From the NCBI GenBank assembly GCA_020186115.1, contig WSYJ01000175.1, positions 116,194-180,193 on the forward strand: a DNA stretch of 64,000 nt. The letters are read 5' to 3'. Each line of letters starts with the position of its first letter. Within the stretch, counting starts at the first letter, position 1. This stretch comes from Histomonas meleagridis (lineage: Eukaryota > Parabasalia > Tritrichomonadida > Dientamoebidae). This document shows, piece by piece, positions 50,467 to 60,444 of this stretch. The notes under the pieces are model-generated. The model saw only the letters and a program-made list of their open reading frames with translations, had not been told where the DNA came from and made no database searches. The translations under genes were made by a program, and so were the position numbers.

Positions 50467-51660
50467 TTAATCTTCTTTAGCAAGGAGTGGTGCGTCGTTT
50501 ATGCTTTGGACAGGCTTGTTTTCATCAGGGTAATCGAATAATGGTACCTTTAATATCTTATTATACATGAGCATACCTACAAATAGAAGTAAGAAGCCAG
50601 AAAGTTGCATAAGACTGAATGGAGTCCATTCTTCTCCTAACTCTGGATTACCTGTCGAGTAAAATATTATAAGTTGTACGAACCATACGCATAAGGTTCT
50701 CAAACCTTCAAGAATGGTTCTAACAACAGCTGACGTAATGTTAGTGACGAACATTCCTGTAACATTATATAAGAGAATGAAGAAAACATACAAAATCACA
50801 AATGCAATTAATGTTGGAGAATTTCCAATCATTACAAATGTATCAATCGTATCTTCATGGACACCATTTCCTTCGTCTTTGGTACCTCCAGTGAATTGGA
50901 TGATTGGAAGGAAAATGCAAATTGTGATAATCGTTCCCCACATTCCTTCAAGACCTACAATAAGAACGGGAGAGGCTGTCATGTCATGCATAAGGAAGTC
51001 TTCAACAACGATTTGGGAGGCCTGGATAAGTTGTGATCCGACTGTTAAACAAATGGCCATAATAACTTGACCTGTAGTAACGCCGGCCTTTCCTACACCT
51101 GTGGATGATACGGCAGCAACACCGACAATAACAAGGGCTACAATAATGAAACAGACTGCAAACCACATAAATGGATAATGTGGACGCTTGAGAATAAAGG
51201 CACAGAAAAGAGAGGAGAAAAGAACCATTGAGCCACGAAGCATTTGCCAAACAGAGGCTTGAATGTATAAAAGTCCAATATTCATAAGAGCTGTGGCTAA
51301 AAGATCACAACAAGCAGGAGCTGCAACAACAAAATAAAGTTTCTTGTGCGATACCCCAGGGTCATTTTTGGTACTTGCAATTGAGTCATCGGCTGCTGAT
51401 TGTAAAGTATTTTCTTCAACTTCTTTTTTCTTGCAACAAAGGCGTTGAACTTCATAAACTACAAGAGCAAGAAGCATACCAATGAACATTGAGTTTGTTT
51501 GGAACCAAGGCTTTTTGAAATAATGTGGTTCTGGTCCATACTTATCTAAACCAACTGCTTTCTGCTGAAAAAGGAACTTCTGAACAACAACGGTGCATGT
51601 CCCGAATAAAAGCATACCCGGGATTGCAACAGCTTTTTGCCACTTCGGGATCGCAGCCAT
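50467..51660 (-). CDS. SLC35F6-like drug/metabolite-type membrane transporter
   Basis: Predicted 397-residue protein with about ten membrane segments in the drug/metabolite transporter fold. The phrases CCDLLATALMNIGLLYIQAS, SVWQMLRGSMVLFSSLF, QASQIVVEDFLM and GLEGMWGTIIT are typical of the SLC35F6 (C2orf18) branch. In animals it is a lysosomal or mitochondrial membrane protein; the substrate is unknown. The C-terminus NDAPLLAKED contains a possible dileucine sorting signal. TAACGGTTA and AAACGAC lie 75-100 bases upstream of the ATG at 51660. Confidence 0.88.
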   Translation of the reverse strand: MAAIPKWQKAVAIPGMLLFGTCTVVVQKFLFQQKAVGLDKYGPEPHYFKKPWFQTNSMFIGMLLALVVYEVQRLCCKKKEVEENTLQSAADDSIASTKNDPGVSHKKLYFVVAAPACCDLLATALMNIGLLYIQASVWQMLRGSMVLFSSLFCAFILKRPHYPFMWFAVCFIIVALVIVGVAAVSSTGVGKAGVTTGQVIMAICLTVGSQLIQASQIVVEDFLMHDMTASPVLIVGLEGMWGTIITICIFLPIIQFTGGTKDEGNGVHEDTIDTFVMIGNSPTLIAFVILYVFFILLYNVTGMFVTNITSAVVRTILEGLRTLCVWFVQLIIFYSTGNPELGEEWTPFSLMQLSGFLLLFVGMLMYNKILKVPLFDYPDENKPVQSINDAPLLAKED

Positions 51661-52102
51661 TACACTTTTGGCTCTTAATCAAATTTCATAAGAACGATGA
51701 AATGGAATTCATTCCGCGTTCGTTGTTTTGGTAAAACGACCAAATCTGTTTCTAACGGTTACGATTGTTGTCATTAGAAAAAGTGATTACGATAGAATGT
51801 ATCGTTTATTAAACATTTCTTTCTTGTTAAACAACAAAATATGATAAATTAACATTTTAAACTACAACCCATTACTGTAATATGCTTCCAAAGTGGAAAC
51901 AAAAAATTCATGTGAATATTTATTCCAACAATCAATTTTAAATTTAATTAAATACTCAATTTCGAATACGAAATACCAACACCATTAGGAAATGTTTGGT
52001 ATTGCTTTGTTTCTGATCACACCACTTAAAAAAAAAAAAAAAATAAACTTGCGACATTTACATAAATACCAAAATGCAACTTGGTGTTTTGGGCTTGGTG
52101 TT
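51661..52102. other. Intergenic: SLC35F6-like promoter and UBA-SEP gene end
   Basis: About 440 bases. Contains the TAACGGTTA palindrome (51753-51761), and a run of about 14 A at 52028-52041. No gene seen. Confidence 0.5.
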
Positions 52103-52771
52103 TTACTTTGGGTTTTCTTCATATGATTCATCAGAATTAAATTTGATATCAACTTCAACAAATTGAGTGTCATCAACAAAATCCGTTGGCAATATGTTTT
52201 TTTCGATTTGGTCAATTGCTTTTGTGCACTTAGGGTCTGACTTTGGAGTAAAAGATCCATCCCATAGTATCCCATTATTGTAAACAATACATTCGACAAC
52301 TTTGCAATCTATATTAATTGGATATACTTTCGGTAGTGTTGAATCTTGTGCTGTATAAGTTTCTTCGTATTCATTGGGAGTTGGACTCTCATTAAATTGA
52401 ACGCCAAAAGGAAAATAGAGAACTGGGGTTTCTTTTTGATAAAACCCATTTTCCTTATGCGTTGCCATACGTTGGCGGCGAGTTTGAACTGGTTCTTGTT
52501 GCTGATTTTGTGTTGTTTCTGTTGGCTGTTGTGAATCATTTTGTGTTTCTGTAGATGGTGTTGGTGGAGCAGGCGGAGCAGCTTCATGTTGTTGTGGTGC
52601 TTCAATTTCTTCTGGCATAAAATCGTTTGGGATTACTAAATTTCCAGAATTTTCCAAAAAGTAATCTAGAGCCAAACTCATATTACCATGAAATCTATCA
52701 AGACAATATAAAGCAGTTCTTCTGTCTGATTCTGTGATTTCTCGAAACAAAGCAACGTTTTCCTCGCTCAT
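52103..52771 (-). CDS. UBA-SEP protein, p47/UBX-cofactor-like but without UBX
   Basis: Predicted 222-residue protein. The first 45 residues form a UBA-like fold (FREITESDRRTALYCLDRFH, then NMSLALDYFLEN) as in p47/NSFL1C and related Cdc48 cofactors. A disordered Gln/Pro/Thr-rich linker follows (about 55-105), then a SEP domain at about 150-210 (ECIVYNNGILWDGSFTP, AIDQIEKNILPTDF, VEVDIKF). It ends ESYEENPK right after the SEP domain, where p47 would continue to a UBX domain that binds Cdc48/p97. The loss could be natural; I saw no UBX-like frame downstream. Confidence 0.78.
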   Translation of the reverse strand: MSEENVALFREITESDRRTALYCLDRFHGNMSLALDYFLENSGNLVIPNDFMPEEIEAPQQHEAAPPAPPTPSTETQNDSQQPTETTQNQQQEPVQTRRQRMATHKENGFYQKETPVLYFPFGVQFNESPTPNEYEETYTAQDSTLPKVYPINIDCKVVECIVYNNGILWDGSFTPKSDPKCTKAIDQIEKNILPTDFVDDTQFVEVDIKFNSDESYEENPK

Positions 52772-53089
52772 AACAAATAATAAAATTTGTTACAATAACC
52801 TCCAAAAACGATAAAATTTCACACAATTTCAAAAATCATTTTGGAAGATTACTTGAAAGCGAAAAAACTTGTATTAGACATAGAACCAAATAAAAGTTTT
52901 AATGATTGGTCATCACCCAAAGAAGGACATTGAAAAATGACGTCATTTTTACTTGGTGTAACTAGTAACAAATGAATTTAATGTAATCCCTAGGGATTTT
53001 AAAATATCATTCAACTTCAGAACATTGGCAAAGTAACCAACTAGTTAGATGCATTCATAATCAAAATTTTATTTCTTAATATCAAATTG
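52772..53089. other. Intergenic, no gene seen
   Basis: About 320 bases upstream of the UBA-SEP gene up to the end of ankyrin array 3. An AACG core (AAAACGATAAA) lies 35-45 bases from the UBA-SEP start. Confidence 0.5.
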
Positions 53090-54080
53090 TTAAAACTAAT
53101 TTTTTCCCCAACGACTTCAATTCCTTCTTGTTCAAGAAGTATTTTAACAATTTTTGTTCTACAATAATCAGATGCAATCATAAGTGCTGTTTTAAATAAT
53201 TTCTTTAATTTCCAAATATTATTTTGAAATATTAATTTGCTAAAATAAATATTAAATAAAACATATAAATATTTTTAGCATTAATGTCAATTCCTTTTTG
53301 CCTAAGAAGAAATTTAATTATTTTTGTATTACAAGAATTTGATGCAAGCATAAGTGCTGTATTAAATTATTTAAATAATTTCCAAATATTATTTTGAAAT
53401 ATCAAATTATTAAAATAAATTCTAAATAAAACAAATAAATATTTTTAGCATTAATGTCAATTTCTCCATGTTCAAGAAGTAGTTTAACAATTTCTGTATT
53501 ACAAGATCTTGATGCTAATATGAATGATGTATTAAATAATTTGTATAATTTCCAAATATTACTTCAAAATATCAAAACAACAAAATAAATATGAAATAAA
53601 ACAAAAAAATATCTTTAGCATTAATATCAACTTCAATATGTTCAAGAAGTAATTTAACTATTTCTGTATGACCATATTCAGATGCTCTTATAAGTGCTGT
53701 ATAAAATAATTTAAATAATTTCCAAATATTATTTTGAAATATCAATTAATTAAAATAAATATTATATAAAACAAATGAATATTTTTAGCATTTACATCAA
53801 TTCCCTTTTGGTCAAGAAGTAATCTAACAATCACAGGATGATTATGTTTGGTTGCATATATGAGTGCTATTTTAAAATGTTTAAATAATTTTTTTATATA
53901 AAAATTAAATATTAAATAAATATAATAAATTATAAATGAAAAAAACTAATGTTTTTGGCATTTACATTAATATCTTTTTGCTGAAGAAGTAATTCCGTAA
54001 TTTCAATGTTTCCATTTAAGGAAGCATACATAAGTGCTGTTCTAAATTCATTAAATAAATCATAAATTCTGAATTAATAT
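53090..54080 (-). repeat. Ankyrin array 3: six units, exact 170-bp period
   Basis: Anchors at 53188, 53358, 53528, 53698, 53868 and 54038, every step exactly 170 bp. All six ankyrin segments are open although they differ widely (for example TALMYASLNGNIEITELLLQ and IALIYATKHNHPVIVRLLLD). Spacers are of the same type as in arrays 1 and 2. The last unit ends in a short in-frame segment and TAG near 53044. The head upstream (54082-55392) carries two nonsense codons. Confidence 0.82.
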
Positions 54081-54081
54081 T

Positions 54082-55392
54082 TTAAATAATGTGATTAAAC
54101 ATAGTTGAAAGAAAATATATGTCACCAACATTGATATTAAATCCTTTTTGAGTCAAAAAATATTTTAAAATTTCAAAATTATTTCTTTTAATTGCAGAAA
54201 TTTGTATATAATTTGATATATGATTTCCTTCAACAAAATGTATAATAATATATAAGTTACTGTGTTTAATTGATTCATTAATAAGTTCATCATTTATTTT
54301 CATCTTGCTATCTTCTAAATATGATAAAATTTCGAAGTTATTATGTAAAACACATTTATTTCCTAATTTTTCCAAATTTTTGATACTTACAATTTTATTT
54401 TCATAGAGATATTTAAAAATATCATTTCGATGAAACTCAATTGCTGCTTCATATGCATCTTCAAATGATGAATGATTTTGTTCACACAAATGAATGATTT
54501 CTTCATTTCCACCTGCAATTGCATATTTACCTGTGTTTTCTACATTAGCACCACTCATAAGTAAATATTTAAAACATTTAACTGAAGAAAAAAATGATGC
54601 ATAATCAATTAGTGAAACATTTTCTTCATTAATAAATGAATATCTTTCATAAAGTGATGGTTCAATTGTTTGATTAAAATCAAAATTTGCTTGTGATGGT
54701 ATATCATGAAGTTTTTCTATTTCATCATTTCAAATTATCTTTGCAATTTCATTTGGATTATGTCCTTCTTTAACATATTGCTTATGAAGTTTCCAACCAT
54801 TCTTTGAAAGTTCTTCATAAAATTCATTAAATTTTTAATCATAATTCCTTATTGGCCTATTTATTAATTCCAAAATTTCATATTTTAACATATTATGTGC
54901 AAAATATAATGTTTTTGAGTTTTTAGTGACTCTTGGATCGATTAATTGTTCTTCAATTAATTTTTCCATAAGTGAATTTGATTCATTTGTATTTAATTTC
55001 ATTAGAAACTGTGATAAATATTCAAAAATTCCAATATTCTTCGGATTTTTGTGGCTTTCTTTTACTTTTATTCCAAATATTTTTAAAAAATTTATATATA
55101 TTATTAACTCTTTGTTTTGAATTTTATATGATGAATATAGAAAACTACAAATAATGTTAAAAAATGTTTCTGGAAAACAATTATCATAATAGCATAGAGA
55201 AGAATCAACTGATGTTTCAATATTTTCATTCGTTAGATTCAATAAAATTTGTTCAAGTGATAAAAGTTTTGATAAGAATTCTTTTTCATTTGGAGTTTGT
55301 GGTTTGAGGTAAATGTTTTTGCTTTCCCATTTTCGTATTTCGCCCTTTTTATTTTGTCTTTTTTCCCATGAATATCTTCCAAACCATGTCAT
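54082..55392 (-). pseudogene. DUF3447-ankyrin head with two in-frame stops
   Basis: One continuous frame from ATG 55392 (MTWFGRYSWEKRQ) to 54082 carrying two nonsense codons: TAA at 54837-54835 and TGA at 54732-54730 (where the other heads have RNDEIEKL). The DUF3447 core (NVSLIDYASFFSSVKCFKYL, GKYAIAGGNEEIIHL, EFHRNDIFKYLYENK) is intact. It ends GFNINVGDIYFLSTMFNHII, the usual spacer-entry tail, and is followed by array 3. No frameshift is seen, so decay is recent or only point mutations have occurred. The N-terminal 30 residues differ from the other copies. Confidence 0.78.
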
Positions 55393-55599
55393 CACTTAAT
55401 AATATTTTAACGGTTAAATTGAATAATGTGATTATTTTTCAATTTTTTTTAATGAAAAACCGTATCCAATTCCTGTAAACTTAAGAAGAAGAATATCATT
55501 TTCGGAATATTTCGTATTGCTTCTCTAAATTCATAAACAACAAAAACCCTCACAATAAAAAATTCAAATGAAATAAAAGAATAACAGATATATTTGTAT
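55393..55599. other. Intergenic AT-rich gap
   Basis: About 200 bases between the divergent DUF3447 head and the BspA-like pseudogene; nothing recognised. Confidence 0.4.
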
Positions 55600-56606
55600 A
55601 GCCAAACATTTTATAATTCCAAATGGAATCTCTGATTTTTCAGCATATTAATTTGAAAGATGGAACACATTAATTACTGTCTAAAAAGGCGATTTAGTCA
55701 CTACAATAGGTTCAAAAGCATTTTATTCAAGTAGGTATTCATAGACAATGACATTCTGTTGTTATTGAAAAAAATGTTACAATAATAGAATCATCTGCTT
55801 TTGCTGTGTGCCACTCACTTAGCAATGCTACATTTATGGAATGGTTAAAGTAATCTCAAGGTATGCAATCTATGAATGTTTTTCATTATTGAATATTAAA
55901 ATTTCGAACTCAAATGAAATAATGCAGTATTCTTTTTATGCCTCAGGGTTTTTGAATATTACAAATCCAAGCTCAGTTATTTATTTCGATACGCGTACTT
56001 TTAATTCTTGTCTAAATCTTAAATTTATCGAAGTTGATAATAAAAATAATTTTAAGAATGATGGCATTCTTAATATGAAAGATTTAAGTAGGATCATTTG
56101 TTATCCAGGAGGGAAAGAAAATGAAACATTTGAGATTCAAAATAATTTTAAATCAGTTGGTGCATGTGCATTCTATGATGGTAACACAAAACTTAATACA
56201 ATTATAATTCCTGATTCGGTTACTTTGATAAAACATGCATTATCAGTTACAAATATTAAAATCATTGCGTTTTCTGGATGTGATAATTTAGAAGAAGTTA
56301 ATATTAGTGAAAATATAGGATCAAATGGAGAGAATGGATTTTGTTCATCTTCATAATTTAAAAGTATTATAATTCCGAATGTGCCAAATTTAATTGGAGT
56401 CAATAATTTCATATCTTGCATAAGTCTTAAATATATTAAAGTATTGATTGGAAGGAAATTTAAATTTTAATAATAATGAAGATGATGGAGTTCTTTATGA
56501 TAAAAGAATTTCAGAAATTATTTGCTTAAAAATTTATAAAATCATTTCATTTCTTATTTTTAGTGTTTTATTTATTGCAAGTGCAATTGCATTGGCAACA
56601 ACATGA
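55600..56606 (+). pseudogene. BspA-like leucine-rich-repeat surface protein, broken
   Basis: Reads in several frames as TpLRR/BspA repeats: IIPNGISDFSAY, LVTTIGSKAFYSS, VTIIESSAFAVCHSLSNATF, then the open 171-codon stretch 55841-56356 (NFKSVGACAFYDGNTKLNTI, IIPDSVTLIK, SGCDNLEEVNISENIG), and after a stop KSIIIPNVPNLIGV. A hydrophobic end (IISFLIFSVLFIASAIALA, 56540-56603) fits a C-terminal membrane anchor. At least four stops or frame changes break it. BspA-like proteins are a large family of trichomonad surface proteins. Confidence 0.72.
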
Positions 56607-56629
56607 TCTCTTATTCAGAAGATAGTCAT

Positions 56630-57034
56630 TCAAAACGTCAAGAAATTCCTCCTTTTCGGAGAAGTCACTAATATTTTCATCTTTTCCGAATGTAAAATAT
56701 TTTCCAAATCTAAAGAAATCGATTTCTTAAGAACTTCCAACAATTTTGTCGAAACAGGTAATGAGTGATTTTTTATAAACTCGTGTTGTACATCAAATGG
56801 GAACTTATCTTCATACTCATCAATTCCTCCAGTATGCGTTGCAACGTCACTTTCAAAGGCACTTTTTCCCTTTGAAATTTTGAATGCGCAGAAAGTGACA
56901 TGTGCTAAAATATCTTTATGTTTTTGACTTTTTGTAGAATTGCAAACGCAAGCAGAGAACTTAAGATCGCTGGTGTGTTGGACTTCTTGTGAATAATAAT
57001 CTTTTACATCTTGGTGCAATTGATCTGTATTCAT
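56630..57034 (-). CDS. Arsenite-methyltransferase-like protein lacking its catalytic core
   Basis: Predicted 134 residues. The N-terminus (MNTDQLHQDVKDYYSQEVQH, then TSDLKFSACVCNST) matches the opening of AS3MT/ArsM methyltransferases. The C-terminal part (FCAFKISKGKSAFESDVATH, TGGIDEYEDKFPFDVQHEF, and LPVSTKLLEVLKKS) resembles their C-terminal domain. The roughly 200-residue SAM-binding core between them is missing, and the two halves are joined in frame at about KDILAHV/TFCAF. The product cannot be a normal methyltransferase; it is probably a recent internal-deletion pseudogene. I start at 57034, since the upstream ATGs (57121, 57142) collide with GAR1 and cover the shared promoter. Confidence 0.6.
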   Translation of the reverse strand: MNTDQLHQDVKDYYSQEVQHTSDLKFSACVCNSTKSQKHKDILAHVTFCAFKISKGKSAFESDVATHTGGIDEYEDKFPFDVQHEFIKNHSLPVSTKLLEVLKKSISLDLENILHSEKMKILVTSPKRRNFLTF

Positions 57035-57045
57035 AGCACGTTTAG

Positions 57046-57065
57046 AATTAGGGGCACCCCTAATT
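57046..57065. promoter_or_regulatory. Palindrome AATTAGGGG-CA-CCCCTAATT between the divergent genes
   Basis: Perfect 9-bp arms around CA, flanked by CGTTT (57039) and CGTTTG (57069), in the 87-base gap between the methyltransferase-like gene and GAR1. The centre GGGGCACCCC recurs 25 bases before the DUF3447 gene at 4777 (4743-4752). Confidence 0.45.
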
Positions 57066-57121
57066 AGTCGTTTGTTTGTGGCCTTGAATTGAGAGACTTT
57101 GTTCCAATTCTTTAGAACCAT

Positions 57122-57586
57122 ATGAGAGGAAAAGGCGGGCACAGAGGCTCAAATCAAGGAAATCGTGGGGATCGTGGAAACCGTGGATTTGATTCAAATG
57201 CACCTACTGTTGAGTGCGGAACTTTTGACAAGTTATGCCAAGGAAATGCAATATTCAAACTTTCTACAAAAGATAAATGTATTCCCTTAACAAAGACAAA
57301 CCTTTATGATTCAAAGAAAAACGATGTTGGTTTTGTAAAGGATGTTTTCGGAACTCTTGAAGATGTTTCATTCGTTCTTGAACCAAGAGATCCTTCATTC
57401 CTTTCCACACTATCTGAAGGATCAAAAATATATGCACAACAAAATCGTCTAAAGCCAGAATCTTTCTTCCTCGCTGATCAAAATACCAGACGTGGTGGCC
57501 GTGGTGGTGGCGGCCGAAGAGGAGGAGGTGGACGCGGTGGTAATCGCGGCGGCAATAGAGGTGGTAATAAAGGCCATAGGTTTTGA
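57122..57586 (+). CDS. GAR1: H/ACA snoRNP protein GAR1
   Basis: Nucleolar protein of the pseudouridylation complex (with dyskerin/Cbf5, Nop10, Nhp2), 154 residues. Gly/Arg-rich ends (about 1-22, and 125-154 with RRGGRGGGGRRGG) flank the conserved core at about 30-120: a short beta-barrel with IPLTKTNLYDSKKNDVGFVK, DVFGTLEDVSFVLE and EGSKIYAQQNRLKPESFF. Length is typical for a small protist GAR1. ATG at 57122; the only in-frame Met near the N-terminus. Confidence 0.93.
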   Translation: MRGKGGHRGSNQGNRGDRGNRGFDSNAPTVECGTFDKLCQGNAIFKLSTKDKCIPLTKTNLYDSKKNDVGFVKDVFGTLEDVSFVLEPRDPSFLSTLSEGSKIYAQQNRLKPESFFLADQNTRRGGRGGGGRRGGGGRGGNRGGNRGGNKGHRF

Positions 57587-57967
57587 AACAATGAATAAAA
57601 ATATTTTAATTTCTCAAAATTAATTCATCTTAATTTAAAATATATCTCATGAAAGCAAATTTGAAGTCACCACCAAAAAAGCTTACGACAAAGTCATGTG
57701 CTGAATTAATTAAAATAGACTAACATGTAAATCAAAAGTGCCAAGGTAATCTTCGATTAACTTTTTCATTATTTTACAAAAAATTGCTATGCAAGTTCGG
57801 TTGAATTGCGTTCATAAAGTGGAGCCGATACTACCGATTTTTTCCCAGTTTAAAGATATTTACCATTTAAACAATTCCAATGCTTATTGTATGACATTTT
57901 TTTTGGTACTAACAATTGTGTTTTTTCATAAATATTTTGAACAGGGTTTTGAAACATTATTCATTCG

Positions 57968-59330
57968 ATGGAACTTTCGAAATCATTAAAATCAAATGTC
58001 TATAATCTCAATGAAGGAAATTTTGAAACATCAGTTCAAGCAACAATTAATTTATTTGTAGATAGGGTGCTATATACATTTAACTATTTTGTTTCTAGAC
58101 TTATATATTCAGCTTTTGTTTCTCAAACAAATAATGAAAATATATATATTAAATATTTATTAACTTTAAAAGAAAAAGAAGATGAAATGGAAAAAAATAA
58201 AAGTAAAACTGAAACAAATCTTATTCAAATATTTTGTAAATATTTACTAGAAACAGAAAAGCAAGAATCATATTTCCTTCTTGAAAAGATGATCGAAGAA
58301 GAAATAATTGAATCATCTTCAGTAAAAAACTTGAGCACATTATATTTTTCTCAATATAAAACAAAAGAAGAAATAAATGATTTGAGTACAAATTTCCAAG
58401 ACCACAATTCCTTGAAGAATTCGTTTCGGCACTATATGAATTATCAAAAGACGATTGGAAGCTTTATATGCAATATGCAAAAGAAGGAGTTAATCCATTA
58501 GAAATTGCGAAATTACTTCGAAATGATGATTTAGAAGAGCTTCAAGAAATTTCATCACATAATGAATTTGACTTTAATCAAATAATTAAGCCATCACTTC
58601 ATGAAAGATGTTCATTTATTAACAAAAAAAGTTTCATTAATTGATTATTGTGCATTTTTTGGTTGGATTAAATGTTTTAAATATTTGTTTTTAAATAATT
58701 CGATCAAAAATACATCTAAATACGCAATTAAAGGTGGAAACTTTGAAATTATTCATTTATATGAACAAAATAATTCATCATTTACAGAAGCATATGAAAC
58801 AGCTATAGAATTTCATCAAAATGAGATTTTTCGTTATCTTTATGAAAATAAAATTGGTAAAGTTTCCAATGATAGACAAAATTCATTTTCAATGTTTTCT
58901 TATCCAAAATCGAATTCCAATATCAAAAAATCAAGATAATTGTAATTTAAGTGAAGAAAATTTAGTATATCTTGGGAAAAAATGTATAGAGTTCAATAAT
59001 CTTGAAATCTTCTCGTTTTTAGAAAAAGAAGGAATGAAAATAAATAATGAAATTATAGAAGAAATAGCATCAAAAGTGATATAGAAAGTCAGCAAATTCC
59101 AAAAACAATTTTACCATATTCAGTTGAATCAGGAAATATAGAAATCGTAAATTACTTTTAGATAAAGGAATTGATGTTAATGCAAAAATTATTTGAATAA
59201 TTTGGAATATGTTTTAATAATTTGAAACAACACTTCATATAGCAGTTAAAAATAATAGTATATTTCAAGAAACAATAAATATATTGATATTTATAAAGAA
59301 TTTACTATTTAAAACTTTGAAAATAAACAT
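57968..59330 (+). pseudogene. DUF3447-ankyrin pseudogene, frameshifted
   Basis: The head begins MELSKSLKSNVYNLNEGNFE (57968) and stays open to 58501. It shifts frame near 58400 and again near 58615, where SLHERCSFINKK passes into another frame with VSLIDYCAFFGWIKCFKYLF and SKYAIKGGNFEIIHL. It then breaks at about 58935. The tail (59100-59330) contains ankyrin debris (KGIDVNAKII, TTLHIAVKNN) with the usual spacer, then fades. At least four lesions. No array follows. Confidence 0.75.
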
Positions 59331-59808
59331 AGATAACGATATTTATTCAAAGCAAGCAAAATTGGTATGTTACTTTTTTCTTTCTTATATCAAATTTGAT
59401 TTGCAAGTCAATATCGACAGTGAGAATGAATTGTGATATAAAACGATTTTGTCGTAAACACGATAGACCTATCGTATGGTAAATTGTGACCTTAATTTTA
59501 TTTGAATATTATCTATTTATTATTTGAATATTATCTATTTATTAACAATGTTATTTTGAATTTATCGTCTCAGCTTTTTCCTCGTTTATTCAAGAAAATT
59601 TTCTATGAGTTTCATCAAAAAGTCGGAGCTTCAAAGTTTACACCACTCTGAAAAAGCGTTACATTTTCGTTCAAACGAGCATTCAAATTTTTCACTTCAT
59701 AAAATCGCTGGAGAAATTTTTTTTTGGAAATAACTTTCATATCAAAGTGAGTAAAAAATTATATCTTCAAAACAAAAGGAGCTTTGCATATATGTATTAT
59801 TTAGTTTT
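59331..59808. other. Intergenic, short direct repeat
   Basis: About 480 bases. Holds the tandem phrase TTTGAATATTATCTATTTAT (two copies, about 59507-59543) and the inverted pair CGATAG/CTATCG near 59460-59475. No gene recognised. Confidence 0.5.
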
Positions 59809-60444
59809 TCATTCAAATGACGGAATAATCGTCAATGTAACAGATGTCTTCCAACTCGGAGGTTGGGGTGCATCTTTTTCCCAAATCACGGGAATTTCTG
59901 TTTCCAGTGGTTTATCGGGTTTTTCAAAATCCAAATGTGTTGTTTGTGGTTGTGGAACAAAAAGATCTTCTTCTTCTTGCTGTAAGTAAGAAGAACAAAT
60001 CTTTCTGAACTGTTTTGGCCGCATCTCTTTCAAATTGATGCGGTTGTCATATGTTTTAGCAATAGTTCTTGCTCTAACTGGATTAATTTGTAAGGAAATT
60101 GAATGCAATAACAACTCCTTAGCTTTGGATGGCATACGTGATTCTACTAGTAACCTGATTGGTTGAGATTCATCGATTTTCCATCTTGAAAACTTTGGAC
60201 TACAATCTGTTTTATTTTGTCTTTCAAAAACAAGAATCCTATCTCCGTCTTTGATTTTATAAAATGCAAAAGACAAACTCTCCACCAAAATCGTATTGTT
60301 AAATTTGTAAATGTTTTTTGCTTGATAACATTGATTTAAAACACCAATATTATCAAATACATGAACAGAAACAATCTTCTGTCCTCCATCTGTTGTCGAT
60401 AGATATAAGGTGATGAGAGTGTTTAAGAGAGTTGGATTGTCCAT
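59809..60444 (-). CDS. Conserved-looking protein of unknown function
   Basis: Predicted 211-residue soluble protein. The first 85 residues are beta-rich and could form a ubiquitin-like fold (KIVSVHVFDNIGVLNQCYQA, then FAFYKIKDGDRILVFER). The middle is helical and basic (MPSKAKELLLHSISLQINPV, EMRPKQFRKICSSYLQQEEE). The C-terminus is Pro/Glu-rich and probably disordered. ATG at 60444. I do not know the family; the well-formed codon use and intact frame suggest a real gene. Confidence 0.65.
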   Translation of the reverse strand: MDNPTLLNTLITLYLSTTDGGQKIVSVHVFDNIGVLNQCYQAKNIYKFNNTILVESLSFAFYKIKDGDRILVFERQNKTDCSPKFSRWKIDESQPIRLLVESRMPSKAKELLLHSISLQINPVRARTIAKTYDNRINLKEMRPKQFRKICSSYLQQEEEDLFVPQPQTTHLDFEKPDKPLETEIPVIWEKDAPQPPSWKTSVTLTIIPSFE

